From SIAJ01 sp036266155 (lineage in GTDB: Bacteria > Planctomycetota > Planctomycetia > Gemmatales > Gemmataceae), in the NCBI GenBank assembly GCA_036266155.1, contig DATANR010000285.1, positions 1 through 27,127 on the forward strand: a DNA stretch of 27,127 nucleotides, read 5' to 3'. Positions 16,369 to 22,615 of this stretch are shown piece by piece. The translations under genes and the position numbers were made by a program. The notes beneath the pieces were generated by a model. It was given only the letters and a program-made list of their open reading frames with translations, made no database searches and was not told the origin of the DNA. Within the stretch, counting starts at the first letter, position 1. Every line of letters starts with the position of its first letter.

Positions 16369-17079
16369 ATGCGGGAACGCGCCGTTCGGGCGACCAATCG
16401 CGTCCGCCCGAACGGCCCACCCAAATTGGCTCAGCTGGGTAAATTCGTGGACGGGAGGCCGGTTTCCCGCGAAACTAGGTACGCCCAACTCTCTCCCGTT
16501 GACCGCCCCTTGCAAACGACGCCCCACACGCTACTGGAGCACCTTCGCCAACCGGCTTGCGGGCCGGAGCACTGGGGACGTTTCGTCGATCTGTACTCTC
16601 CGCTCCTCTTCGAATGGGCTCGGCGATCGGACGTCCCGTCTGCGGATGCGCCCGATCTCGTGCAAAACGTCCTCGTCACGTTGATCCGCCGCTTGCCTGC
16701 CTTCGAGCGTCAGTCGGGTAGTAACTTTCGTGGCTGGCTTTGGACCGAGCTTAAGAACTGCTGGGCCGACGACCTGCGGGTGCGAGCGCGCCAGCCAGCC
16801 ATTGCCGTCGCCGCCAACCCCGATCACCACGAAATACCGGACCCGATCGTCGAGCTGTCCGAAACCGAGTACCGGCAATACCTGACGCGCCGGCTCGTCC
16901 GGGTGCTCGAACGCGATTTCCCCGAACGGACCTGGCGCGCTTTCTGGGCCCACGTTGTCGAGAGCCGACCTGCCGTGGAGGTGGCGGCCGAACTGGAGAC
17001 CTCAGCAAACGCTGTCTACCTGGCCCGCGGTCGCGTCTTGCAACGATTGCGCGAGGAACTGGCGGCTCTGGCGGACTGA
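16369..17079 (+). CDS. ECF-type sigma-70 factor (planctomycete type)
   Basis: The open frame gives up to 236 aa. The recognisable protein begins at about residue 48 (LQTTPHTLLEHLRQPACGPE), as many planctomycete ECF factors do. Region 2: FVDLYSPLLFEWARR, DAPDLVQNVLVTLIRRLPAF, FRGWLWTELKNCWADDLR. Region 4 (about 175-232): WRAFWAHVVESRPAVEVAAE, ETSANAVYLARGRVLQRLRE. The ATG at 16369 abuts the previous stop, and translation from it would run through a 12-bp terminator hairpin. GTG 16447 or TTG 16510 are alternatives, none with a good ribosome site. No anti-sigma gene follows; a terminator and degraded sequence come next. Confidence 0.75.
   Translation: MRERAVRATNRVRPNGPPKLAQLGKFVDGRPVSRETRYAQLSPVDRPLQTTPHTLLEHLRQPACGPEHWGRFVDLYSPLLFEWARRSDVPSADAPDLVQNVLVTLIRRLPAFERQSGSNFRGWLWTELKNCWADDLRVRARQPAIAVAANPDHHEIPDPIVELSETEYRQYLTRRLVRVLERDFPERTWRAFWAHVVESRPAVEVAAELETSANAVYLARGRVLQRLREELAALAD
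16381..16416 (+). terminator. 12-bp hairpin after the lipoprotein gene
   Basis: GCCGTTCGGGCG (16381-16392) and CGCCCGAACGGC (16405-16416) form a perfect 12-bp stem with a 12-nt loop, starting 13 nt after the lipoprotein stop. There is no T-run. It lies inside the first codons of the following open frame, which argues that this gene starts further downstream. Confidence 0.6.
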
Positions 17080-17095
17080 GTTCAAAGGGCGCCAA

Positions 17096-17147
17096 TCAAA
17101 GAGCGCCACGAAGAGCGCCAGGGGTGCATGGGGTTGGCGCTCTTTGA
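17096..17147 (+). terminator. Terminator after the sigma factor gene
   Basis: TCAAAGAGCGCCA (17096-17108) and TGGCGCTCTTTGA (17135-17147) form a perfect 13-bp inverted repeat with a 26-nt loop. Two further near copies of the left arm (AAAGGGCGCCAA, 17084-17095; GAAGAGCGCCA, 17110-17120) could compete for the same right arm. No T-run follows. Confidence 0.5.
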
Positions 17148-17199
17148 CGCAGAGTATTAACGCAACATCCCTTCAATACAGTCCTTGCATCAAAAATGA

Positions 17200-17470
17200 G
17201 AATCGAAAAACTGGCGCCAGAACCCCCCTCGCTACACCCCGAAACATGGAAGCTGGCTGAACATTGCCGAGAACGAGTTGAGTTCGTTGTACCGTCAATG
17301 CCTCAAGGACCGTCGCTTCTTCTCGATCGTGGCGTTGCGTCGAGAGGTTGAAGCCTGGTCACGGTACTGCAACAACAAACAACGCGGCGTCGACTGGCAG
17401 TTCAAGATCGCCGATGCCCGGACGAAACTGAAGTCACTATACCCGAAGTTTCAATTTTGACAGAGCACTA
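17200..17470 (+). mobile_element. IS630-family transposase remnant (3' end)
   Basis: The frame read from about 17200 gives RYTPKHGSWLNIAENELSSL, then YRQCLKDRRFFSIVALRREV and a tail DWQFKIADARTKLKSLYPKF, with a TGA at 17458-17460. This is the C-terminal part of an IS630-type DDE transposase, holding the PKHGSWLNxxE signature with the last catalytic Glu. A stop codon at 17197-17199 and the lack of upstream homology show that the 5' part is lost. The sequence after the stop, TTTTGACAGAGCACTAG, may be the right inverted repeat ending at a TA target; the left end is not found. Confidence 0.75.
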
Positions 17471-17572
17471 GGCGGGAAGAAGGTCAACGGGGAAAAAGCC
17501 AAGATGTTTGCGAACGCCTTGCCCGGTTGCCGCATTGAATGGGAAGACCACGTCATTGAGCCGAAGAAGTAG
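17471..17572 (+). pseudogene. Tail of an LRR-type gene cut off by the IS630 remnant
   Basis: Directly after the presumed IS end the plus strand reads GGKKVNGEKAKMFANALPGC, then RIEWEDHVIEPKK and a TAG at 17570-17572. The pattern, with the motif AxxFxxALPGCRIEW, is the usual ending of planctomycete leucine-rich-repeat proteins and LRR kinases. No start or other repeats remain, so the element probably inserted into such a gene and the rest was deleted. Confidence 0.5.
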
Positions 17573-17588
17573 CCTCGATTCAATTGTG

Positions 17589-17687
17589 GCCTTCTCGCTC
17601 CGCGAGAAGATTGCAGAGCGGTCACGCTGAGAAGCGTTCGTCGATTCGGATCGACAGCTTTGCTAACTTCTCGCGGAGCGAGAAGGC
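17589..17687. repeat. Inverted pair of REP-like palindromes (type 1)
   Basis: CTTCTCGCTCCGCGAGAAG occurs at 17591-17609 and its complement at 17667-17685; with the flanking GC the identity is 21 nt. Each is itself a hairpin with 8-bp arms and a 3-nt loop. They are 57 bp apart, facing each other downstream of the Cdd1-like gene. Confidence 0.8.
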
Positions 17688-17710
17688 TACATGAAAGCCG
17701 CAAGGCACCA

Positions 17711-18013
17711 CTACCGTGCCCGCTCCGCCAGCGTCCGCTTCCGCTCCGCCAGCGTCCGCTTCCGCTCCGCCGTGTACTTCCACCACGGCTTCGCGGCTTC
17801 GCCGCCCATGAAGCGGGTGATCGCGATGAAGACGTCGATCACGCAGGGATCGTGCTGCACGCCCGTGAGCTTGCAGAGTTTGGCGTAGAGCTTGTACGGG
17901 TCCTTGCCGACGAGTTGTTGCGGGCGTGTGATGCCGAGCTGGCGGAGGTCACCTGCCGTAGCAGGGCCGACGTTCGGGAGGTCTTCGAGGTCATGCACGT
18001 CGTCGCGGGTCAT
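17711..18013 (-). CDS. Helix-hairpin-helix Cdd1-like ('pathogenicity locus') protein
   Basis: The 100-aa product starts MTRDDVHDLEDLPNVGPATA, then GDLRQLGITRPQQLVGKDPY, and contains CVIDVFIAITRFM. The LPNVGPATAxDLRxLGI helix-hairpin-helix followed by P..L.G.DP..LY..LC...G..HDPC..DVF is the Cdd1/PF11731 family, thought to bind nucleic acid; a mitomycin-resistance link exists in some annotations but is not established. The C-terminus contains 2.4 tandem copies of KRTLAER from a DNA repeat (17721-17771). The start at 18013 has no strong ribosome site. It is an isolated gene between two pairs of REP-like palindromes. Confidence 0.8.
   Translation of the reverse strand: MTRDDVHDLEDLPNVGPATAGDLRQLGITRPQQLVGKDPYKLYAKLCKLTGVQHDPCVIDVFIAITRFMGGEAAKPWWKYTAERKRTLAERKRTLAERAR
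17721..17771. repeat. 21-bp tandem repeat inside the Cdd1-like gene
   Basis: Two exact 21-bp units (17721-17741, 17742-17762) plus nine bases of a third (17763-17771), each starting CGCTCCGCC. They encode the KRTLAER heptads of the C-terminus in frame, so copy-number change would only lengthen or shorten the tail. Confidence 0.85.
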
Positions 18014-18049
18014 GGCACGTGGCTCCGGAACGCATTTGCGGTCCGGACA

Positions 18050-18150
18050 GTGTACTCATCACGCTCCGCGTGATGACTGTCGACCTCGTGAGTATGGTGA
18101 TGCATGGCGAACGTGCAGCTCGGTCATCACGCGGAGCGTGATGAGTGCAC
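18050..18150. repeat. Inverted pair of REP-like palindromes (type 2)
   Basis: CATCACGCTCCGCGTGATG at 18057-18075 and its complement at 18125-18143; the full 30-nt arms (18050-18079, 18121-18150) differ at two positions. The loop core GCTCCGC is shared with the type 1 pair at 17.6 kb while the stems differ, suggesting one family with compensatory change. The pair lies between the Cdd1-like gene and the leuA promoter. Confidence 0.8.
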
Positions 18151-18164
18151 TCTCCCGGTTGCGG

Positions 18165-18193
18165 TTGCAAATTCTGCCCACTCCACCTAGAGT
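18165..18193 (+). promoter_or_regulatory. Candidate leuA promoter
   Basis: TTGCAA (18165-18170), a 17-nt spacer and TAGAGT (18188-18193) would start transcription near 18200, leaving about 20 nt before the leader peptide. Placement is ideal, and the boxes are 4 of 6 each. Confidence 0.5.
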
Positions 18194-18221
18194 AACCGCA
18201 GATCTTCATTAGGAAGTATGG

Positions 18222-18269
18222 ATGACCGGCCTGGGACTGCTAGCGCTTTTGCTGTTGCCCTCGAAATAA
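18222..18269 (+). CDS. leuL: Leucine leader peptide of the leuA attenuator
   Basis: A 15-codon frame reads MTGLGLLALLLLPSK then TAA: seven leucines, four of them in a row at residues 9-12, using CTG, CTA, CTT and TTG. AGGAAG (18211-18216) lies 5 nt upstream of the ATG. It stands 39 nt before a strong terminator hairpin and 86 nt before leuA. By analogy with enterobacterial leuL, ribosomes stalling at the Leu codons when charged tRNA-Leu is scarce would allow antitermination. An ATG at 18218 in another frame opens onto a different, non-leucine peptide and is not favoured. The symbol is by analogy of position and composition only. Confidence 0.8.
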   Translation: MTGLGLLALLLLPSK

Positions 18270-18321
18270 GGGTCCCCGCCGCCGTCCGCTCTGAAGCGAA
18301 ACCAACCGGCCTCGGGACCCT
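18269..18321 (+). promoter_or_regulatory. Antiterminator segments of the leuA attenuator
   Basis: AGGGTCCC (18269-18276), just at the leader stop codon, is an exact 8-nt complement of GGGACCCT (18314-18321), which holds most of the left arm and part of the loop of the terminator. Pairing of the two would prevent the terminator. GGCCTGGGACTG inside the leader peptide codons also resembles the terminator's left arm and could pair with its right arm, giving a third alternative. Confidence 0.65.
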
Positions 18322-18340
18322 GCAGTCCCGGGGCCTTTTT
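18308..18340 (+). terminator. Attenuator terminator upstream of leuA
   Basis: GGCCTCGGGAC (18308-18318), loop CCTGCA, GTCCCGGGGCC (18325-18335), one G-T wobble in 11 pairs, followed directly by TTTTT (18336-18340). It ends 14 nt before the leuA ATG, the position of an attenuator rather than of an end-of-gene terminator. Confidence 0.85.
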
Positions 18341-18354
18341 CGTTGGAGGATTCG

Positions 18355-19941
18355 ATGTCCGCGCCGACCGACCCGAACCGCGTGCTCATCTTCGATACCA
18401 CGCTCCGCGATGGCGAGCAGTCGCCCGGCTGCTCCATGAACCACACGGAAAAGCTCGAGATGGCGCGGGCCCTGCGCGATCTCGGCGTCGATATTATCGA
18501 AGCCGGCTTCCCGATCGCCTCGCCCGGCGATTTCGAATCGGTGCAGGCGATCGCGCGCGAAATCCACGGGCCGACCATCGCCGCGCTCGCGCGCTGCAAT
18601 CCGGCCGACATCGACAAGGCGGCCAAGGCGCTCGAAGTCGCGCCCAAGAAGCGCATCCACGTTTTCCTGGCGACCAGCGCCATCCACCTCGAATTCAAAT
18701 TGAAGATGACGCCGGACGAGATCATTCGCCGAGCCGTCGAAGGCGTGACGCGGGCACGCGGCTACTGCGACGACGTCGAGTTCTCGCCCGAGGATGCGGC
18801 CCGTACCGACCTCGGCTTTCTGGCCCAGGTGTGCGAGAAGGCGGTCGAATCCGGTGCGAGCACGCTCAATATCCCGGACACGGTTGGCTACGCGGTCCCG
18901 TCGCATTATGCGGACATCATTCGCTATTTGAAGAAAAACGTCCGCGGCGCCGAGCATGTGGTCTACAGCGTCCACTGCCACAACGACCTGGGCCTCGCCG
19001 TTGCCAACAGCCTTGCCGCGTTGCAGGAGGGCGCCCGGCAAGTCGAATGCACCATCAACGGCATCGGTGAGCGGGCCGGCAACACGGCCCTCGAAGAGAT
19101 CGTGATGGCAATGCGCACCCGCCAGGACTTCTATGGCTTTTCGACCGGCATCAATACGCGCATGCTCGTCCCCGCGAGCCGCAAACTGTCAATGGTCACC
19201 GGCATGCACGTGCAGCGCAACAAGGCCGTCGTCGGGCAGAACGCCTTCGCGCACGAGGCTGGCATTCACCAGGACGGCATGCTCAAGAACCGCAGCACCT
19301 ACGAGATCATGAAGCCGGAAGACGTCGGCATCCCGAGTACCGACCTCGTGCTCGGCAAGCACTCGGGCCGCCACGCGTTGAAGCAGCGGATCGCCGACCT
19401 CGGCTACCAGATCGACGAAGCGCAGGTGCAGCGCATCTTCGAGGCCTTCAAGGTCCTCGCCGATCGCAAGAAGATCATCTACGATGCCGACATCGAAGCC
19501 CTGGTCGAGAACCAACTCCACAGCGGCGTGATGGAAGTCTGGACGCTCGTGAACTTCTCTTGTTCGGCCAGCTTCGGTGTCCCACCGACGGCGGCGGTGT
19601 CGCTCAAGCATCAGGACGGCCGCATGGTCTGCGAGCCGGCGGTCGGCGACGGGCCGGTCGACGCGGTGCTCAAGTCCATCCAGCGCGGCACCAGCGTTGA
19701 ATTGAAAGTGACCGACTACCGAGTCCGCAGCGTGACCGGCGGCCTCGACGCTCAGGGCGAAGCGGTCGTCGAAGTCGAATACGACGGCCGCAAACTCAGC
19801 GGCCGCGGCGTCAACACGAATGTGATCGAAGCCAGCGCCCAGGCATTCCTACAAGTCATCAATCGAATTGCGTTACGGCAAGTGCGGCCGCGGCTGAAGC
19901 CGACGGATCATGTGCCGCAGGAGACGGTGCCGACGGCGTGA
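18355..19941 (+). CDS. leuA: 2-isopropylmalate synthase
   Basis: The 528-aa enzyme makes 2-isopropylmalate from 2-oxoisovalerate and acetyl-CoA, the first committed step of leucine synthesis, in the cytoplasm. Start ATG 18355 has GGAGG 6 nt upstream; a TTG at 18343 overlaps that site and is rejected. The N-terminal TIM-barrel shows DTTLRDGEQSPG (about residues 14-25, with the metal-binding Asp and catalytic Arg), FPIASPGDFE, and the HCHND box (about 207-211, metal-binding His pair) followed by GLAVANSL and NGIGERAGNTALEE. From about residue 390 comes the leucine-binding regulatory domain (PTAAVSLKH, then GTSVELKVTDYRVRS and TGGLDAQGEAVVEVEYDGRK). Length and motifs are those of the bacterial LeuA type. 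Expression is probably controlled by the attenuator just upstream and activity by leucine feedback. Confidence 0.97.
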   Translation: MSAPTDPNRVLIFDTTLRDGEQSPGCSMNHTEKLEMARALRDLGVDIIEAGFPIASPGDFESVQAIAREIHGPTIAALARCNPADIDKAAKALEVAPKKRIHVFLATSAIHLEFKLKMTPDEIIRRAVEGVTRARGYCDDVEFSPEDAARTDLGFLAQVCEKAVESGASTLNIPDTVGYAVPSHYADIIRYLKKNVRGAEHVVYSVHCHNDLGLAVANSLAALQEGARQVECTINGIGERAGNTALEEIVMAMRTRQDFYGFSTGINTRMLVPASRKLSMVTGMHVQRNKAVVGQNAFAHEAGIHQDGMLKNRSTYEIMKPEDVGIPSTDLVLGKHSGRHALKQRIADLGYQIDEAQVQRIFEAFKVLADRKKIIYDADIEALVENQLHSGVMEVWTLVNFSCSASFGVPPTAAVSLKHQDGRMVCEPAVGDGPVDAVLKSIQRGTSVELKVTDYRVRSVTGGLDAQGEAVVEVEYDGRKLSGRGVNTNVIEASAQAFLQVINRIALRQVRPRLKPTDHVPQETVPTA

Positions 19942-19978
19942 GATCGTCTGGCATTAATAACGTTCGGAGAATCGAGCA

Positions 19979-20395
19979 TTGCGAGCCCCGACAATTGCCG
20001 AACTCTTGGCGGACACAATTGTCCAAAGGGCGCTCGACATCGCTTGGTCGGACTCGTTGGTAACCGACCCATCGCGCCGGCACGAGGAGGGCGGATGGAT
20101 TTACATGGAGGTCGCGAGTGGAACCATCGCCGTGCGGCGATCGGCTGCGGGAGCGCAGGCATCGCTCGACCTGTCCGCGCCGCCGGTGGTGACAGGGTCC
20201 GTTGTCGTTGGCACGTTTCACACGCACCCAAATCCCTCGGCCGAAGGTTGGAACCCGGGTCCAAGTACGGCGGATACGCTGTCGGCCATTATCCTTGGCG
20301 TCCCCTGTTTGATCCGCGCTGATGATGGAACGTACTCGACAGGTCCGGACTCACGCCGAGGAGGGTTGACCGGCGGACCGGGGTATCCGCCATAG
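19979..20395 (+). CDS. JAMM/MPN-like (JAB-fold) protein
   Basis: The 138-aa product reads APTIAELLADTIVQRALDIA, then EEGGWIYMEVASGTIAVRRS and the box VGTFHTHPNPSAEGWNPGPS followed by TAD, LSAIILGVPCLIRADDG. The HTHP...S..D order is the JAMM metalloprotease signature, and a Glu-rich stretch upstream (EEGGWIYME) could supply the active-site Glu. It could be a deubiquitinase-like or toxin-associated JAB domain (DUF4329-like), though I cannot choose. The start is a TTG with GGAGA 9 nt upstream; an internal ATG at 20107 would cut off the front. It lies between leuA and a copy of the leuA 3' end, so may be newly arrived. Confidence 0.6.
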   Translation: MRAPTIAELLADTIVQRALDIAWSDSLVTDPSRRHEEGGWIYMEVASGTIAVRRSAAGAQASLDLSAPPVVTGSVVVGTFHTHPNPSAEGWNPGPSTADTLSAIILGVPCLIRADDGTYSTGPDSRRGGLTGGPGYPP

Positions 20396-20425
20396 AATTA
20401 CGAAGCACAAGCTGGAGGATTTGTG

Positions 20426-20668
20426 ATGACTCAAACTACGACGCCAGCCCCGCCAGCCATCGCTGGCGACCGAGCATTGGCCATCGCCCAGGCGGACGCC
20501 GCGACCGCCTATCGCGACCTCTCCAGCTACCGAGTTCATCTTTCGCTTGAGCTTGATGGCTGGCACATCGATTACGAGTTGAAAGACCCGCGTATGAAGG
20601 GCGGCGGGCCGCACTACGTGATCGACGCGTCGGCTGGACAAATCGTGTCGAAGCGGTACGAGCAGTAG
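20426..20668 (+). CDS. Small PepSY-like protein
   Basis: The 80-aa product reads GDRALAIAQADAATAYRDLS, then SLELDGWHIDYELKDPRMKG and ends HYVIDASAGQIVSKRYEQ. A helix followed by three strands, with GWHIDYE.KDP....G..HYVIDA..G.IVSKRYEQ, fits the PepSY fold, usually associated with protease inhibition or binding. There is no signal peptide, so it is cytoplasmic as it stands. ATG 20426 has GGAGG at 7 nt; a GTG at 20423 is less likely. It lies 30 bp after the JAMM-like gene on the same strand and probably forms one unit with it, perhaps as its inhibitor or partner, which is inference. Confidence 0.65.
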   Translation: MTQTTTPAPPAIAGDRALAIAQADAATAYRDLSSYRVHLSLELDGWHIDYELKDPRMKGGGPHYVIDASAGQIVSKRYEQ

Positions 20669-20690
20669 GTAGCAGTTCCCTTCTGCACAT

Positions 20691-20746
20691 GGCCGCAGTT
20701 GCAGCCGACGGATTATGTGCCACAAGAGTCGGTGCCGACGCCGTGA
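20691..20746 (+). pseudogene. Second copy of the leuA 3' end
   Basis: The 56 nt align without gaps to 19886-19941, the end of leuA, with about eight differences. In the leuA frame they read PQLQPTDYVPQESVPTP then TGA (leuA: PRLKPTDHVPQETVPTA). Several changes are silent third-base changes (ccg to cca, cag to caa), so the fragment was probably still coding in another leuA before it was stranded here. The two copies flank the JAMM/PepSY pair as direct repeats. Confidence 0.8.
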
Positions 20747-20756
20747 CGAATAGAAA

Positions 20757-20787
20757 GGTCGAGAGTCATTTGCGATGACTCTCGACC
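20757..20787. terminator. 13-bp bidirectional hairpin terminator
   Basis: GGTCGAGAGTCAT (20757-20769), loop TTGCG, ATGACTCTCGACC (20775-20787) is a perfect 13-bp stem, with short A/T flanks. It lies between the plus-strand leuA-tail region and the minus-strand sigma factor gene ending at 20807, so could serve both. Confidence 0.75.
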
Positions 20788-20806
20788 CTTCCGATTTTCG
20801 GCAACC

Positions 20807-22348
20807 CTATTTCTTCTCGTACGAAACCCCGGACAGCCGCTCCAGAGTTTCTCGTTGTGCCGGAGTGAGTACCTTGAGAAGGTCGGCAGGCGGCGTCTCG
20901 AATCGAGAGTTCAAGAAATAGATCGCCTGTGGGATCGATTGAGATCTTTCGAGCAGCAGCGATTGTGTCGTGAATGTTGAGGTTACATACCGGTCAAGGC
21001 CCGCGTTCTTCTCAGCAAGTTCTTGAATCTTCTTGATTTGCTCGTCGTTCAATTCAAGTCGAGCACGGACTTTGGCGTCGAGCAATACGTCGGATAGCCG
21101 CATCCGTTGCAGTGTTTCATGGCGGAGTTGCTGGACCGCATCGCGTGACAACACCTTCGGAATGGCGGAACGAACCTGCTCGGTCTGCGACTTGGCGACC
21201 GCGTGGTTGGCCGCGTCGCGCTGCTCGCAGAGCTTTGCGATCTCCTCTTCGAGCTTGCGGATGCGTGCGTCGATTTCAACGGCGCGCTTTTGTTCATCAG
21301 CCGCAGACGCGCCGCCCTTGTCGCGGGCCTCGGCCAACTGGCGGACTTGATTTGGACTGAGCCGCAACTGCTTCTGCACCGCGGGATCGAAGACAAGATT
21401 GGGATCAATCGGTTCAATGTCGGCCGATGCGGCCTGCGGTCGCGCTCTGATATTGGCGCTCTTCTCCTGTGCCGATGCCGGCGGCAGGCTGAATTGCTGC
21501 ATTCCGAAGCCGAGGACGAGGCCGCAGACAAGTACGGCCGCAACTGATTTGTACTTGGCGTAAAGCATGGCTTTTGCAACTCCGTCAGTAAGGGCGACGA
21601 CGCGGGATGGGAGAATGGCTGCCGACACAACGCGGCCGGCAAGACCACTTTCAATTGCTTTCATCGTGTGCATCAGCAGTTCGTGCGACACGGCAGCGTC
21701 CGCACAGTCCGATACGATTCGGGCGGCAAGGACCATCGCGGGGACGATGCCGCGGCGCGCGAGCCGTCGGCTGAACAGGTCGCGGGCTCGCAGCAGCCGG
21801 CGCTGCAGCGTGCTCTTGCTGATCGCAAGCTGCGCCGCGGCCTCCTCCTGGGTTCGACCCTCCAGGTAAAGAAGAACCAACACCGCACGGTAGGTCTCCG
21901 GCAAGCGGCCGATCTCCTCGTCGAGGACGAGGCGGACCTCGTGCCACGGCGTTTCATCACCCAGAGGCAGTGCATCGGGGCGAGCGGCCCGATTCTCACG
22001 CCGGCGTCGGCGATCGGCCTGCGTGCGCAGCTTGAGCGCGGTCCGCCGGGCGACGCCGTGCAGCCAACTCGCCAACGATTCGTGGCGACGGATCGAATGG
22101 CTGCGGCGAATCAAAACCAGAAACGTCGCCTGAAATGCATCTTCGACATCGGCGGTGACGGACAAAACGCGTTTGCAGACCTGAAAAACCATCGGGCCAT
22201 GCCGTTCGAGAATGGCACGAAAAGCGGCCGTGTCCTGGTCGGAACGAATGCGATCGACCAGCTCACGATCCGAACGCGCGACCAAGCCCTCGGTGGCCAT
22301 CGCCTCCTTCACTCGCCGAAGAAACGTCGCCAGCGTGGGAGCGGCCAT
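20807..22348 (-). CDS. Membrane-tethered ECF sigma factor with periplasmic coiled-coil extension
   Basis: The product is 513 aa; the ATG at 22348 has GAGGAA upstream. Sigma region 2 spans about residues 44-108 (TAAFRAILERHGPMVFQVCK, VEDAFQATFLVLIRR, LASWLHGVARRTALK) and region 4 about 142-195 (LPETYRAVLVLLYLEGRTQE, then EEAAAQLAISKSTLQRRLLR). Unlike normal sigma factors it continues with a hydrophobic helix at about 268-285 (VAAVLVCGLVLGFGMQQF) and a 220-residue extracytoplasmic part rich in charged helices (IDARIRKLEEEIAKLCEQRD and VRARLELNDEQIKKIQELAE), likely coiled coil. Such sigma factors with C-terminal membrane extensions are a planctomycete speciality; the extension is thought to act as a built-in anti-sigma or sensor. 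Confidence 0.88.
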   Translation of the reverse strand: MAAPTLATFLRRVKEAMATEGLVARSDRELVDRIRSDQDTAAFRAILERHGPMVFQVCKRVLSVTADVEDAFQATFLVLIRRSHSIRRHESLASWLHGVARRTALKLRTQADRRRRRENRAARPDALPLGDETPWHEVRLVLDEEIGRLPETYRAVLVLLYLEGRTQEEAAAQLAISKSTLQRRLLRARDLFSRRLARRGIVPAMVLAARIVSDCADAAVSHELLMHTMKAIESGLAGRVVSAAILPSRVVALTDGVAKAMLYAKYKSVAAVLVCGLVLGFGMQQFSLPPASAQEKSANIRARPQAASADIEPIDPNLVFDPAVQKQLRLSPNQVRQLAEARDKGGASAADEQKRAVEIDARIRKLEEEIAKLCEQRDAANHAVAKSQTEQVRSAIPKVLSRDAVQQLRHETLQRMRLSDVLLDAKVRARLELNDEQIKKIQELAEKNAGLDRYVTSTFTTQSLLLERSQSIPQAIYFLNSRFETPPADLLKVLTPAQRETLERLSGVSYEKK

Positions 22349-22615
22349 CCGGCTTCCTCGTACCGCGCAACCTGCACACTGTGGTATTAGTGCCCATCAG
22401 CGAAATGAATGGTCAAGAATTTCTGTCACGGTTCGGCCATTGCCACGCGTGTGAGGTATCAGCCAGCCGTTGAATCTTCGCGCGTGAGCAGATTCAATCG
22501 CAAACTCAATCGGCGTCGCCGCGCATTCATCTGCTGTCTTCAAATCTGCCAAACGTGTACTAGGGTTTGACCAACTCTCGCCTACTCCCAAAGTCCCCGT
22601 CAAACCCGGCCGCTC
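22349..22615. other. Divergent intergenic region between a sigma factor and a kinase
   Basis: Holds the starts of both genes. The only structure seen is TTGAATCT (22470-22477) facing AGATTCAA (22490-22497), an 8-bp inverted repeat with a 12-nt gap that could be an operator. No convincing -35/-10 pair was found. Confidence 0.25.

Noticed and set aside
17589..18150. CRISPR array
   Set aside because: The repeats occur as inverted pairs, not as regularly spaced direct repeats, and there are no spacers or cas genes.
18218..18439. Alternative frame from ATG 18218 through the leuA leader
   Set aside because: It runs through the terminator and into leuA in the wrong frame; the 15-codon leucine-rich frame starting 4 nt later has the better ribosome spacing and a fitting function.
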